Assembly (NCBI RefSeq): GCF_003318235.1
Contig: NZ_QOCG01000027.1
Coordinates: 904-63,403 of the forward strand
Reading direction: 5' to 3'
Source: Loktanella sp. D2R18
Lineage (GTDB): Bacteria; Pseudomonadota; Alphaproteobacteria; Rhodobacterales; Rhodobacteraceae
Length of the DNA: 62,500 nt
In this document: positions 33,612 through 43,544 of the stretch, one piece after another
Numbering within the stretch: position 1 is the stretch's first letter
Layout of the letters: each line of letters starts with the position of its first letter
The notes under the pieces: model-generated
Seen by the model: the letters and a program-made list of their open reading frames with translations, nothing else
What the model was told of the DNA's origin: nothing
Databases searched by the model: none
Position numbers and translations under genes: made by a program

Positions 33612-34696
33612 GACGCGAGGTCCACCGGGTAAAGGGTCACACCGGTCACAACACGCGATAGGTTACCCTGACTGTGAAACGGATTGTCGATATTCAAATC
33701 CAACTCCTGCGACCACATTACAGCCCATATCTGGGCGACCAAAACATACAGAACCGCATCCCAGCGGGCATCCTGTGTGCCCGTGAACCAGATATCACTG
33801 CCCGCGCCCCCAATTGTCACCACCGTTGCATCCGGAAATTGCGCGGTGATCTCTTTTGCGACATCGATATCATAGCGCGCGGCATGTTGGTCTGGATGAA
33901 TCATGACAGCAACAAGTGTATCGCCCACGACACCGGCCTTCGGTCCATGGCGAAAACCCAAGGTGCTGTCCCATTGGGTCATGGTTTCACCTGCAGTCAG
34001 TTCAAGAACCTTCAACGCGCTTTCGCGGGCAACCCCTTTCAGCGCACCCGCGCCAAGGAAAACCGCTCGTTCCGGTCGCCGCTGAACTGTCGCTGATAGC
34101 TGCGTAATCAATGTCGTTGCCGCCGTCGAAAGTTTGGCAATCTGGCTCGTCAAATCGACTTGCGGGTCGAGCAGCGCCAAAGCCGACATTAGCATGGTGG
34201 TAAAGCTTGAAGTCATTGCAAACCCCACGTCATGGGTCGCTGCAGGCAGGTTCAAAACGCGCCGCTCTCCTGGGCCGGGGGCCGGGCGTGTGGCCAAGGC
34301 ACTGTCGCTGTTGCAGGTGATATTCAACTGGTGCACGTGGGGCGCAACCGCATCCAGCATATCCAACGTGCCTACGCTTTCGGAACTGTTACCGCTGCGC
34401 CCAAACTGGATCACCAATAGATCATCGCCCATCTTTGGCAAATCCATAACGGCCCCGACCAGATCGGTGGTCGGCATCGCACGCAAGACCAGATCCGGGT
34501 GGCCAACCGCCGCCAATGTATCGCCGATAAAGGCCGATGTCCCCGCGCCTGCGAACCAGACCTCACGGATACCCTTAGCCTTGATCCAGGCGCATAAATC
34601 GTCGCGCGCATCGGCAAGCGGCGCGGCCCAGTCAGCCCAGATGTCAGGCTGGGCGTTGATTTCGCGCCATGTTTCAGCAGTGCATGTAAAGGTCAT
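33608..34696 (-). CDS. SIS-domain aminosugar-phosphate isomerase/deaminase (AgaS-like)
   Basis: 362 residues from ATG 34696, preceded by GGGAGA. Two SIS domains: EVWFAGAGTSAFIGDTLAAV, LLVIQFGRSGNSSESVGTLD and AVFLGAGALKGVARESALKV. AgaS proteins deaminate and isomerise galactosamine-6-phosphate to tagatose-6-phosphate, and the N-terminal AGTSAF and late LTAGE elements fit that group. Its presence beside nagB suggests the operon handles both GlcNAc and GalNAc. A GlmS-type isomerase is less likely because no glutaminase domain is present. Confidence 0.85.
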   Translation of the reverse strand: MTFTCTAETWREINAQPDIWADWAAPLADARDDLCAWIKAKGIREVWFAGAGTSAFIGDTLAAVGHPDLVLRAMPTTDLVGAVMDLPKMGDDLLVIQFGRSGNSSESVGTLDMLDAVAPHVHQLNITCNSDSALATRPAPGPGERRVLNLPAATHDVGFAMTSSFTTMLMSALALLDPQVDLTSQIAKLSTAATTLITQLSATVQRRPERAVFLGAGALKGVARESALKVLELTAGETMTQWDSTLGFRHGPKAGVVGDTLVAVMIHPDQHAARYDIDVAKEITAQFPDATVVTIGGAGSDIWFTGTQDARWDAVLYVLVAQIWAVMWSQELDLNIDNPFHSQGNLSRVVTGVTLYPVDLAS

Positions 34697-34719
34697 CGCA
34701 AGTCTCCCTTTGTGTAAAT

Positions 34720-36159
34720 CTACAGGCCCGAATTGCGGGCACGTGCCGACAGTTCGGGTGTGGGCGTCCATGTGAAATCCGTCTGAAACGGATACATCGG
34801 CTGGACGCGGTTTTTGTTCTCAAGCTGCGGAATATCTTGGTTAACGGCCCCATCGGTCAGCGCCATCAGCGCCGGGTTTGCAAGCGGGGCAAGATCAGGT
34901 GAAAGATACCCGGACTTAACAACGATCAAACGCTGTTCGGCGGGTTCGATCCCGAATTTGCGGAAATCATCAAGATTGTGAAACGGGCGTCGTCGCGCCG
35001 TCAGAATAATGCGGATACCGGCTGTTTCGACCAAGACCTCGGCGTTGCGTCCGGCGATGGTCCCCAGAACGCAGACCACGTTGCAGGTCGCCGTCACGAC
35101 GGGGCCACCCAACCCCAATGTGGCACCAATAGTGAGTTCGACCTGCGCCCCAACACCTGCTGCGCAGGCCGCATTCGCGGCGGGTGCATCGGCTAGACCA
35201 CCGATCAACGCGTCCCTTGCGCCCCGTTTCAGAAGCGCGTCCAGAACATCAGCACGATCCCCAACACCGCCGCCAGTTGGGTTATCACCACTATCGGCAA
35301 GGATCACAGGTGACGACTGCAACTTAGCAATGTCGTCAAGACAGTCGTCCAACGGTTTTGTTTCCACACCAAAGGCAAAGTCTGCCCGTGCATCCCAATA
35401 AGCCTGTGCTAAACGCGAGGCGCTGTCTAGGGCAGCGCGAGTATCAACACCCGTGACAACAGCACAGGCCGTGCCGCGTGGTGTATCCGCCCACACATAT
35501 CCCACCATCAGGTTGGCATCCAAAACCCCGCTTTGACTGTCTTCTATTGGCAACGCTGCGTAAAGCCCCTTAGCTGGTTCATCTTCAGTAGAACTGCGTT
35601 CACCGGGCATCAAAACGGGAACCTTGGCCCAGGCAACAACCGGTTTTTGTCCCCCCCGCAAATGATCCACCAACATCCCCAGAGCACGCTGACGGGTTTC
35701 ACGCACATCGATATGAGGGGCCGTACGGTATCCGGCAAAAATATCGATCTGGTCGATAATCTGCTGGGTAACATTGCCATGCAGATCATAGCTAACGGCC
35801 AACGGTACATCCGTGCCGATCACGTCTCGGACGGCTGACAGCCAATCGCCCTCGGCGTCCTCCAAGCCGACAACATGAACCGCACCGTGCATAGACAGGT
35901 AGACACCGTCTAGCGGCATAGTGTCTCGCAACTGGGCCAGAAACTTATCTTTGAACTGCGCGTAAGTCTGCGCCGTCAGCGGCCCACCCGGTACAGAATT
36001 TGCATAGCTAAGCCCGATGGACGCAACGTCATCGGGCATGTCAACGGCAAGGGCGGGCAAAACTTCACTCCCTTGAGAAAGGTGAAAATCACCCACCTGC
36101 TGCAACAGCGGGTTATAGGTTGAACATTCGGTGTGAAGGCCGCCAATCGCGATACGCAT
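34720..36159 (-). CDS. M81-family metallopeptidase-like protein (MlrC type)
   Basis: 479 residues. It begins MRIAIGGLHTECSTYNPLLQ, the MlrC N-terminus with metal-binding His and Glu, then YLSMHGAVHVVGLEDAEGDW, VSYDLHGNVTQQIIDQIDIF and ILADSGDNPTGGGVGDRADV. The founding member degrades microcystin peptides, but most are uncharacterised. In an amino-sugar operon it may cleave an amide or peptide attached to sugars (for example muropeptide-like or N-acyl groups). That is inference. Confidence 0.85.
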   Translation of the reverse strand: MRIAIGGLHTECSTYNPLLQQVGDFHLSQGSEVLPALAVDMPDDVASIGLSYANSVPGGPLTAQTYAQFKDKFLAQLRDTMPLDGVYLSMHGAVHVVGLEDAEGDWLSAVRDVIGTDVPLAVSYDLHGNVTQQIIDQIDIFAGYRTAPHIDVRETRQRALGMLVDHLRGGQKPVVAWAKVPVLMPGERSSTEDEPAKGLYAALPIEDSQSGVLDANLMVGYVWADTPRGTACAVVTGVDTRAALDSASRLAQAYWDARADFAFGVETKPLDDCLDDIAKLQSSPVILADSGDNPTGGGVGDRADVLDALLKRGARDALIGGLADAPAANAACAAGVGAQVELTIGATLGLGGPVVTATCNVVCVLGTIAGRNAEVLVETAGIRIILTARRRPFHNLDDFRKFGIEPAEQRLIVVKSGYLSPDLAPLANPALMALTDGAVNQDIPQLENKNRVQPMYPFQTDFTWTPTPELSARARNSGL

Positions 36160-36168
36160 TATCTAATC

Positions 36169-38070
36169 CTATAGCTGCGGCATGTGACGGCTAAGGGCGC
36201 AGAACCGTAGCCAGTCTTTTTGTGCCATTGGTGTCCATCCTGCCTCGGCCACAGCATAAAAACGGGGAAAGACAAGATGATTGAACAGTGCTTGGGTAAA
36301 AATATGCTCGGTCCATATACAGGCCTGCACCCCCGCAAGCGCACCACGGTCCGCCTTTGGCAAATCACCTTCGGGGTCGTAATCATAGCTTTGCTGCGGC
36401 GGTACGACGCCCGCCCATTGCGCCCCCGGCTCATCCCATCCGTGGGATTGGACCATATCCATATAATAGGCTTGGCCTGGGCTTGCGATTACGCGATATC
36501 CTTCTGCGGTCAGCGCAGGCACCAAATCGGGGCGCTGCCATGCGACCAACAAAGTGCCCTGCTGATCGACACCACCGCCATGGCTCACCTCGTCCCAACC
36601 AGCAAGGTTTTTGCCGTTTCTTCGCAGGATAGCTTGAATTTTCCGCAAAAAATGCGCCTGAATTTGAGCAGTTTCTTGCAGTCCTTCTGCTTGCATCAGA
36701 ATTTTCGCCTTAGGCGAGGTCATCCAACATCCTGTCGCGACCTCGTCTGCACCGACATGAACATATTGACCGGGAAAGATTTCCGCGATTTCTGCCATGA
36801 CGGTTTCAATAAATTCATAGGTTTCGGGAATGCCCGGGTTCAGCGCGTTGTTCGTAAACCCTTGCACGGATTTATAGCTGTTTGCAGGCTCGTCGGGGTC
36901 TACTAGATGCGGCAGCGCATAGAGCACGGCGGCACAATGGCCCGGAATATCTATTTCAGGCACAACGTCGATATGCAGCGCATCAGCATGGGCCACCACC
37001 GCGCGGGCTTCGTCCTGAGTATAATACCCGCCATAGGTCTGCGCCACGTGGGCATATTGACCCACCATCGGACTTTCGGGACCACGAACAGCCCCGATGT
37101 CTGTCAATTCCGGGTAGGCGTTGATCTGGATCCGCCAGCCTTCGTCATCGGTCAGATGCCATTGGAACACGTTCATCTTGGCCCATGCCATGATATCGAT
37201 CAGGCGCATAACCTCTTCTATTGTGTAGAAATGCCGCGACACATCGAGATGTCCACCGCGCCACCCAAATCGGGGCTGGTCGCTGATCATACCGGCGCGC
37301 GGGAACTTAAACACGTCCCCTGCCTCTGCCGCCCCATGCGTAAGTTGAGCGAGGGTCACAAGCCCGTAAAATCGCCCCTTTTCGGTTCCATATGACAGGG
37401 TCACTGCGTCGGAGGCAAAAGCGATCCCATAGGCCTCATCCGCCAAATCTGTCTTGACAAAATTCACGGCCAGATCGCCAGTATCCAAACGAAACACTTC
37501 GCGCGCGGCTGGATGCAGACGTTTGTGCAACTCTGCGACATCAGCCACAGCCAAACGATCTGCCGTGGTTCCTTCACCAACAAAAAGGCGCGGAGCCGCT
37601 TTAAAATCGCTCACCGTGACCACCTCAGGCCAAGGCTGCATCAAAAGCGGTAGGTTTGTTTCGCCTTGGGGGTAATCACGCAGCGGGCCGGTATCGTCCA
37701 AGCCTTCGCAATATAGATCACCCACCCGCACACCATGGGTTTCGCCATCAATTAGCAATATGGCTGATTTCGGGCCATCCACCAAATGAGAGGGAATATG
37801 GAATTCGATCCCTGTAAATCCGAATGTCCAGGTGCCACCCGGACGAATAACTAAGCCATCAGGCGCAGAAAATTCATTATAATTGCCAATGATCCGTGAA
37901 AAATCGGCACCGTGAATTGCGGCGTCTTCTGCAATCCGAGTTGACGCGGAATAACCAATCTTGAATCCAGTCAGAGGGGCTTCAGACAGGTTATGAAACG
38001 TAAACGTAAGGCGCGAATCTTCTCGGGTGGCGGCACCATTAAAGTGCGCATCAAGGCGGTAAAAGGACAT
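36169..38070 (-). CDS. Beta-N-acetylhexosaminidase, glycoside hydrolase family 20
   Basis: 633 residues. N-terminal non-catalytic domains (about 1-245), then the GH20 barrel starting GWRGGHLDVSRHFYTIEEVM, with FQWHLTDDEGWRIQINAYPE, VVPEIDIPGHCAAVLYALPH and the catalytic pair in YVHVGADEVATGCW, then LAGWDEVSHGG. It removes terminal GlcNAc or GalNAc from chitooligosaccharides or glycans. No signal peptide is evident, so it probably acts in the cytoplasm on imported disaccharides. It is nine bases upstream of the M81 gene. Confidence 0.92.
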   Translation of the reverse strand: MSFYRLDAHFNGAATREDSRLTFTFHNLSEAPLTGFKIGYSASTRIAEDAAIHGADFSRIIGNYNEFSAPDGLVIRPGGTWTFGFTGIEFHIPSHLVDGPKSAILLIDGETHGVRVGDLYCEGLDDTGPLRDYPQGETNLPLLMQPWPEVVTVSDFKAAPRLFVGEGTTADRLAVADVAELHKRLHPAAREVFRLDTGDLAVNFVKTDLADEAYGIAFASDAVTLSYGTEKGRFYGLVTLAQLTHGAAEAGDVFKFPRAGMISDQPRFGWRGGHLDVSRHFYTIEEVMRLIDIMAWAKMNVFQWHLTDDEGWRIQINAYPELTDIGAVRGPESPMVGQYAHVAQTYGGYYTQDEARAVVAHADALHIDVVPEIDIPGHCAAVLYALPHLVDPDEPANSYKSVQGFTNNALNPGIPETYEFIETVMAEIAEIFPGQYVHVGADEVATGCWMTSPKAKILMQAEGLQETAQIQAHFLRKIQAILRRNGKNLAGWDEVSHGGGVDQQGTLLVAWQRPDLVPALTAEGYRVIASPGQAYYMDMVQSHGWDEPGAQWAGVVPPQQSYDYDPEGDLPKADRGALAGVQACIWTEHIFTQALFNHLVFPRFYAVAEAGWTPMAQKDWLRFCALSRHMPQL

Positions 38071-38136
38071 ATTGGTTCCTATGTGTACGGTCTTTGTCAG
38101 TTGCTGCGGTTACCCGCGCAGATCGTTAGCGATAGT

Positions 38137-39267
38137 TCACTGGGTTAGTAGGCTTGGGTCCACGTCGCTTAGCGCGACATCCCGCTCAAACGCGGCGCCA
38201 TCTGTATCAAACAGATGACAATCCGCTCCGTTCAGCCCAAGGTGGGCAGCTTTTCCTACCGCTACAGGGGCAGCACCCGGCAACAGCGACACAAAAGGTG
38301 CATCAGTATCTTCTTGGGTGGCGTAAATCACGGTATGAATGCCAAGGCGTTCAACCACAGTCGGCTTGGTTTCGACTCTTGCTTCGCCAGCATGGGGCAG
38401 CACATGTTCGGGGCGTATTCCCAGTGTAAGTTCGGTGCCTTTGACCACACCGCCAGATGCCACAACGGGGACGGTAACCTCGGCGTTGTTTGGTAAAGAA
38501 ACCGTGATGCTTTTTTCTGTGCTAGACAGACATGTCACGGGCATAAAGTTCATCTTTGGATTGCCGATGAACCCGGCGACAAAAATATTGGCCGGCTTGT
38601 GATACAATTCGAGAGGAGAACCAACTTGCGAAATGACACCACCATCTAGAACCACGATACGGTCCGCCATGGTCATGGCTTCTACTTGGTCATGGGTGAC
38701 GTATATCATTGTCGCATCAAGTTCGCCGTGCAGTTTTGACAGCTCAACCCGCATTTCGGCTCGAAGAGCCGCGTCCAGGTTCGACAGTGGTTCATCAAAC
38801 AAGAACACGGACGGATCCCGCACAATCGCACGGCCAATTGCAACACGTTGGCGTTGACCACCAGAAAGTTGGCCCGGTTTATGTTTAAGGCGTTCGTCCA
38901 GCTTCAGGATCGCTGAGGCGCGTTTCACCTTGGCGTCAAGCGCGTCCTTTTCTATTTTTTCTACACGCAGCGGAAAAGCGATGTTTTCGTACACCGACAT
39001 ATGCGGATAAAGTGCGTAAGATTGAAACACCATCGAAATCCCGCGCTTTACGGGGGCCAGATCATTCACGACCTTCCCATCAATGGTGACATCGCCCGCT
39101 GTAATTTCCTCTAGCCCTGCAATCATCCGCAACAGGGTTGATTTACCGCAGCCGGAGGGGCCGACGAAAACCACGAATTCACCATGGTTAATATCGAGCG
39201 ACACACCCTTAATTACTTCGGCAGTTCCGAAGCTTTTGCGGACGTCGCGCATGCTCAGTTGGCCCAT
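38137..39267 (-). CDS. Sugar ABC transporter ATP-binding protein (MalK/UgpC type)
   Basis: 376 residues. Walker [19 protein letters not shown]-loop [12 protein letters not shown], signature [15 protein letters not shown], Walker [13 protein letters not shown] and a C-terminal TOBE/OB domain ([16 protein letters not shown]). It energises the permeases encoded at 40.6-42.3 kb. It is separated from the binding-protein gene by 71 bases. Confidence 0.93.
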   Translation of the reverse strand: MGQLSMRDVRKSFGTAEVIKGVSLDINHGEFVVFVGPSGCGKSTLLRMIAGLEEITAGDVTIDGKVVNDLAPVKRGISMVFQSYALYPHMSVYENIAFPLRVEKIEKDALDAKVKRASAILKLDERLKHKPGQLSGGQRQRVAIGRAIVRDPSVFLFDEPLSNLDAALRAEMRVELSKLHGELDATMIYVTHDQVEAMTMADRIVVLDGGVISQVGSPLELYHKPANIFVAGFIGNPKMNFMPVTCLSSTEKSITVSLPNNAEVTVPVVASGGVVKGTELTLGIRPEHVLPHAGEARVETKPTVVERLGIHTVIYATQEDTDAPFVSLLPGAAPVAVGKAAHLGLNGADCHLFDTDGAAFERDVALSDVDPSLLTQ

Positions 39268-39338
39268 CGGACACCTTTATCTTTATTCGGTTGGGTTAAC
39301 CGCCCCACAAATGCGGGACGGCCAGTTATCGTGAGTGG

Positions 39339-40553
39339 TTATTTGACGGATTCTAGTTCTTCGGCAGCGTATTCAACGGCTTCAGCCGCATCGACTTCGC
39401 CCAGAACAACACCCTGGATTGCTTCGTTCAGGATATCTTGCATTGCAACGTAATCTGTTACGAATGGCTCTGGGCCACCTGCGGGGATCACGTCGATAAA
39501 TGGCGACCATGTCGCGTCGCCTGCGATCAGGGCGTCAACCTCTGGGCCTGTACGGATAGGGGTGTAACCCTCAGCGATGTCAAAGGACATTTGGTTCGCA
39601 GGGTTCGTCAGCATTTTTGCCAATGACAATGCGGCGTCTTCCATTCCGGAGCCATTAAAGATCGCGAGGCTATCGGTGATCAACAAAGACGAAGATGCGC
39701 CCATTGGACCGGCAGGGAACGGCACGACGTCCATGTTAACGTCTTCGGCCACACGGCCTGTTAGCCAGTGACCATCAATCAACATGCCGATCTGTTGTTC
39801 TGCGAACAATGTTTCCAGCTTACCACGGTCATAGGCAACCGGGCCGGGCTCTGCGTATTCAACGATGTCAGCCACGAATTGCAACGCTTGTACGTTGTTT
39901 TCGCTGTTGAAAACAATCTCGCCGTCGCTGTTAATAACTTCGCCGCCGTTGGAATATATCACAGTCATGAACTGGTGCATTGTGTTGTCGAACGACGCGG
40001 CGGCCAGACCGTAACCTGCAGCCTCGGTGTTTTCTGTGATTGCTTTCGCAGCCGTCAGAAGCTCTTCCCAAGTAGTTGGGGGTGTTTCCGGATCAAGGCC
40101 AGCCTCTTCGAACAGCCCCCGGTTATACCACAACGCCTTAGACGAGAACGCACGCGGCAGGCCCCACTGTTGGTCATTCCACGTCACGGTTCCAAGGATG
40201 GGTGCCGCGTATGTCGCTGCTTCTTCTTCGGTCAGGTTCACTGGTACGATCAGGTCATTCTGCGCCAACTGTTTCAACGTGCGTGATCCAAGGTAAGCCA
40301 AGGCAGCAGGATTGCCCGCAGCAGCAAGTGTCATGGATTTTTCCTGACATTGGCCCCAAGGCACGAACTCTACGACAACATCGTAATTTGGGTTGGCTGC
40401 TTCCCATTCGCTGATCAGGTCCGCCTGAACTGCGATTCCGGGGGTAGTGTCGTCGCCGCACATGATCATGTGCATGTCCTCGGCATTGGCAGCAGAAACG
40501 CCTGCTGTCGTCGCCATAAGCGCGGCACCCAAAGTTACTGTATATTTTTTCAT
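39339..40553 (-). CDS. Sugar ABC transporter substrate-binding protein
   Basis: 404 residues from ATG 40553, which follows GGGAGT. Signal peptide MKKYTVTLGAALMATTAGVS. Family 1 solute-binding features: YDVVVEFVPWGQCQEKSMTL, LAYLGSRTLKQLAQ, TWEELLTAAKAITEN, GMLIDGHWLTGRV. Context points to chitobiose, GlcNAc or related amino sugars as ligand. The frame extends 18 codons further upstream, but that start has no signal-peptide logic. Confidence 0.9.
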   Translation of the reverse strand: MKKYTVTLGAALMATTAGVSAANAEDMHMIMCGDDTTPGIAVQADLISEWEAANPNYDVVVEFVPWGQCQEKSMTLAAAGNPAALAYLGSRTLKQLAQNDLIVPVNLTEEEAATYAAPILGTVTWNDQQWGLPRAFSSKALWYNRGLFEEAGLDPETPPTTWEELLTAAKAITENTEAAGYGLAAASFDNTMHQFMTVIYSNGGEVINSDGEIVFNSENNVQALQFVADIVEYAEPGPVAYDRGKLETLFAEQQIGMLIDGHWLTGRVAEDVNMDVVPFPAGPMGASSSLLITDSLAIFNGSGMEDAALSLAKMLTNPANQMSFDIAEGYTPIRTGPEVDALIAGDATWSPFIDVIPAGGPEPFVTDYVAMQDILNEAIQGVVLGEVDAAEAVEYAAEELESVK

Positions 40554-40620
40554 TGTGTGAACTCCCTGTTCATTTTGGTTGCAGTTATGGTTGATGAGTT
40601 TGGCCAATCTTGGCGCTGCC

Positions 40621-41463
40621 TCATTCTTTGACCGCCCCGGCCGTTAAGCCTGCGACGATATATTTTTGTAGAAAAACGTAGACGATCATCACGGGCAGAA
40701 TACCCACGAGACTCGCAGCCATCATTTCGTTCCAAACCACGTTCTGGCGGCCGAAAAATTGAAATAACCCGACGGGCAATGTGTTCAGCTCATTCACTGA
40801 ATTGAATGTCAGCGCGTAGAGAAACTGTTGGGCGTAGGCCGCAATGAATGTCGCGATCGCAACCACCATGATTCCGGGCATCGCAACCGGCAAAATCACA
40901 CGGACCAACGTATAGACGCGCCCTGCCCCATCAACCAACGCCGCCTCTTCAAGCTCACGCGGGATTTTCATCAGATAGGACCGCAGCAACCAAATCCCGG
41001 TGGGGATAACAAATGCCGTCCCGGGTGCGATCATCGCAAAATATGTGTTCAACAGGCCCAGTCCTTGCATCACCTTATACAGCGGGATGATCAGAACCGC
41101 GCCCGACACCATATTCACCGCCAAAAACACGCCAAGTAACGCGTCGCGCCCCTTAAATTCGAACCGCGCGAAGGCATAGGCCGCAGGTACAATCGCCATC
41201 AGTCCAAACAGCGTCACAGCAACAGCAACACCGAATGAGTTGAGCATGTAGCGCCATAAAAGCGGCACCGATTTCCACATGGAAATATAGGCATCAAACG
41301 ACATGTCATCGGTAAAGAAACGGTAGGGAATGGAAAACAGCCCATCCAATGGCCGCAAAGACACTAAGAACGCCTCAAAGAACGGGGCAAGCGCAAAGAT
41401 CAGGAACAGCGCGAGGCCCACATAGATCAGCACGTATTCCCACCAGCTATAGCGATCAATCAT
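40621..41463 (-). CDS. Sugar ABC transporter permease (MalG type)
   Basis: 280 residues, six membrane helices and the EAA loop IPRELEEAALVDGAGRVYTL. The N-terminus (YSWWEYVLIYVGLALFLIFA) and the end MIVYVFLQKYIVAGLTAGAV are typical of MalG/LacG carbohydrate permeases. It overlaps the partner permease by four bases. Confidence 0.92.
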   Translation of the reverse strand: MIDRYSWWEYVLIYVGLALFLIFALAPFFEAFLVSLRPLDGLFSIPYRFFTDDMSFDAYISMWKSVPLLWRYMLNSFGVAVAVTLFGLMAIVPAAYAFARFEFKGRDALLGVFLAVNMVSGAVLIIPLYKVMQGLGLLNTYFAMIAPGTAFVIPTGIWLLRSYLMKIPRELEEAALVDGAGRVYTLVRVILPVAMPGIMVVAIATFIAAYAQQFLYALTFNSVNELNTLPVGLFQFFGRQNVVWNEMMAASLVGILPVMIVYVFLQKYIVAGLTAGAVKE

Positions 41464-42347
41464 TTGATGTCTCCCCGTTTGGACAGTTTCTGGATCATAA
41501 GGAAATAGAACCCCGAGAAGAGTGCGAGAAAGATCACGATCATGACGGCCCGTGCGGACCCTTCGCCGTAGCGGAAACGTGAAATCGCCGTCTTATATGT
41601 ATCGATAATCATCGTTGTAGTCGCATTGCGCGGCCCGCCTTCGGTCAGAATCCAGATGATGTCGAAAGAATTGAACGTCCAGATCGCGGACAGCAGCGAC
41701 ATGGTTGCGATCGAGGGCATGATCAGTGGCAATGTAATGCGTCGAAACCGGTACATGCGCGATGCGCCGTCTGTCCATGCGGCCTCATACAAATCACGCG
41801 GAACACCCTGCATCGCGGCCAAAAGGTAGATGGTAACCAAGGGCGTCCCGATCCAGACATCCGTTATGATCGTCGACATAAAGGCAGAGTTTCGATAGGC
41901 GAGAAATTCGAACGGCCCCGCCAAAAGCCCCAAGCGTTGTCCTAGGCCCGAAATCATGCCGAACTGGCCATTGTACATCCAGCCCCAGATAAACACGCCC
42001 ACCGCAATCGGCACAATCCACGGAGGCATGATCAACAGGCGCGCCAAGGTGCGTCCGGGCACCGCGGCATTCAAGAGCACTGCACCAATAATACCGACCA
42101 CAATCTTGAACGTCACCGAAAGCATCATCCAATAGAAGGTGCGCGCGATAACCTCTGGAAAACGCCGAGAGAACATTTTCTGGTAGTTCTCAAAACCCAC
42201 ATACTGGGTTTCCGGGCTCATCGATGCATCTGTAAAAGATAATCGGATCGTTTCTGCCAATGGCCATGCCACGATGATCAATGTGATCAGCGACGCTGGC
42301 ACAAGCAGCATATAGGGAAACCAATCGATTTTTTTGTGGGCGGACAT
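41460..42347 (-). CDS. Sugar ABC transporter permease (MalF/UgpA type)
   Basis: 295 residues. Membrane protein with the EAA loop VPRDLYEAAWTDGASRMYRF and the typical early segment YMLLVPASLITLIIVAWPLA followed by IRLSFTD. It forms the heteromeric channel with the 40.6 kb permease. It lies three bases downstream of the Gfo/Idh/MocA gene. Confidence 0.92.
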   Translation of the reverse strand: MSAHKKIDWFPYMLLVPASLITLIIVAWPLAETIRLSFTDASMSPETQYVGFENYQKMFSRRFPEVIARTFYWMMLSVTFKIVVGIIGAVLLNAAVPGRTLARLLIMPPWIVPIAVGVFIWGWMYNGQFGMISGLGQRLGLLAGPFEFLAYRNSAFMSTIITDVWIGTPLVTIYLLAAMQGVPRDLYEAAWTDGASRMYRFRRITLPLIMPSIATMSLLSAIWTFNSFDIIWILTEGGPRNATTTMIIDTYKTAISRFRYGEGSARAVMIVIFLALFSGFYFLMIQKLSKRGDIK

Positions 42348-42350
42348 ATT

Positions 42351-43544
42351 TTATGATCCCTTCTTCAAGCCGTAGCTGTCGAATTTTTCCCACGTCGGCG
42401 TCATATCGATAACGGTGCGCGTCATACGGGCTTCGTCCATTTTCAATGCGGTCAAACCTGCCTCTAGCGCGTCAAGAACCGTCACTTTCAACGGAATGCC
42501 TTGATCCACATAAGCCGCAATATCGGCAACCATCTGATCATCGGCGCCATAATGATTGCTTTTGGATGGTCCAACATGGTCGTTTTCCGACAATGTATCG
42601 GCGGTAAATGCGTCAGTTAACTTGAAAGTATTTCGGATAAAGTCGCCTTCCGCCATCCCACGCGTCCCCATGACCGCAAACCGGCGAAATTCATCTGGCA
42701 CGTTGATATTAGTATGAAACGCCATCACTGCGCCGCTCTCATATTCAACATTTGCTGTTTGGTAGTCGACGATATCTCCATCGCTTTCGAAATCGTCGTT
42801 ACCGCCGCCCCACCGCGGCTGATAGCTGCTGAGGCGTTCAGGGTCTTGGGGGGCGCAGCGTTCAGCGATGCCCACATAATCAGGCGCGACCTCGGGGCGG
42901 TTTGAAGAAACAAAGCTTTTGCGACCACCAAAGCTTGCGATATATTTTGGGCGTTCGCCGACAACGCCTTGATACAGGTCTATGTCGTGACAGCATTTTT
43001 CCAGCATGAACCCGCCAGAGAATTTTGAATACCGCCGCCAGTCACGCATAAAGAAACTACCGTGGTAACCACCAATATGTTCAGACGCCTCGATGGACAC
43101 GACATTACCAAGCTGCCCCTTGGCTTGCGCGTCTTTTAGCATCACATAAAGAGGAGAATACCGTAGAACCAACCCAATCATGATCCGTTGATGCCCCCCG
43201 TGGTCACGCATCAATTCAAGCAGCTCGAATGTTTCCTCTTCGCTGATCACGACAGGTTTTTCAGCAAAGACATAAGGAATATCAGCCATGATTGCTGCGC
43301 GCAGATGGTCGATATGCATGTGGTTGGGTGAACCAATCATCAACATTTCGATCTGTTCGGCCACCAACATGTCTTCTAGCGTAGCGTAAGCGGACATTGA
43401 ATAGCCAAGCTCGCTTTCCAAGTAGGTATGGCCCGTTGGCGTCGGGTCCGCAAAAGCGACAAATTCGCAGTCAGGTTTGGCCTTTTTCAGAAGCGCCGCA
43501 ACATGCGAAATCCGCGCGCCAAGACCAACAATAGCGACTTTCAT
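42351..43544 (-). CDS. Gfo/Idh/MocA-family NAD(P)-dependent oxidoreductase
   Basis: 397 residues from ATG 43544, which follows GGAGAG (MKVAIVGLGARISHVAALLK). Rossmann motif, the family EKP motif in VFAEKPVVISEEETFELLEL, and a C-terminal domain with LRYSPLYVMLKDAQAKGQLG and MLEKCCHDIDLYQGVVGERP. Some members are NAD-dependent glycosidases (GH109) acting on N-acetylgalactosaminides, which would fit this operon, but motifs alone do not decide it. It overlaps cutC by four bases. Confidence 0.87.
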   Translation of the reverse strand: MKVAIVGLGARISHVAALLKKAKPDCEFVAFADPTPTGHTYLESELGYSMSAYATLEDMLVAEQIEMLMIGSPNHMHIDHLRAAIMADIPYVFAEKPVVISEEETFELLELMRDHGGHQRIMIGLVLRYSPLYVMLKDAQAKGQLGNVVSIEASEHIGGYHGSFFMRDWRRYSKFSGGFMLEKCCHDIDLYQGVVGERPKYIASFGGRKSFVSSNRPEVAPDYVGIAERCAPQDPERLSSYQPRWGGGNDDFESDGDIVDYQTANVEYESGAVMAFHTNINVPDEFRRFAVMGTRGMAEGDFIRNTFKLTDAFTADTLSENDHVGPSKSNHYGADDQMVADIAAYVDQGIPLKVTVLDALEAGLTALKMDEARMTRTVIDMTPTWEKFDSYGLKKGS

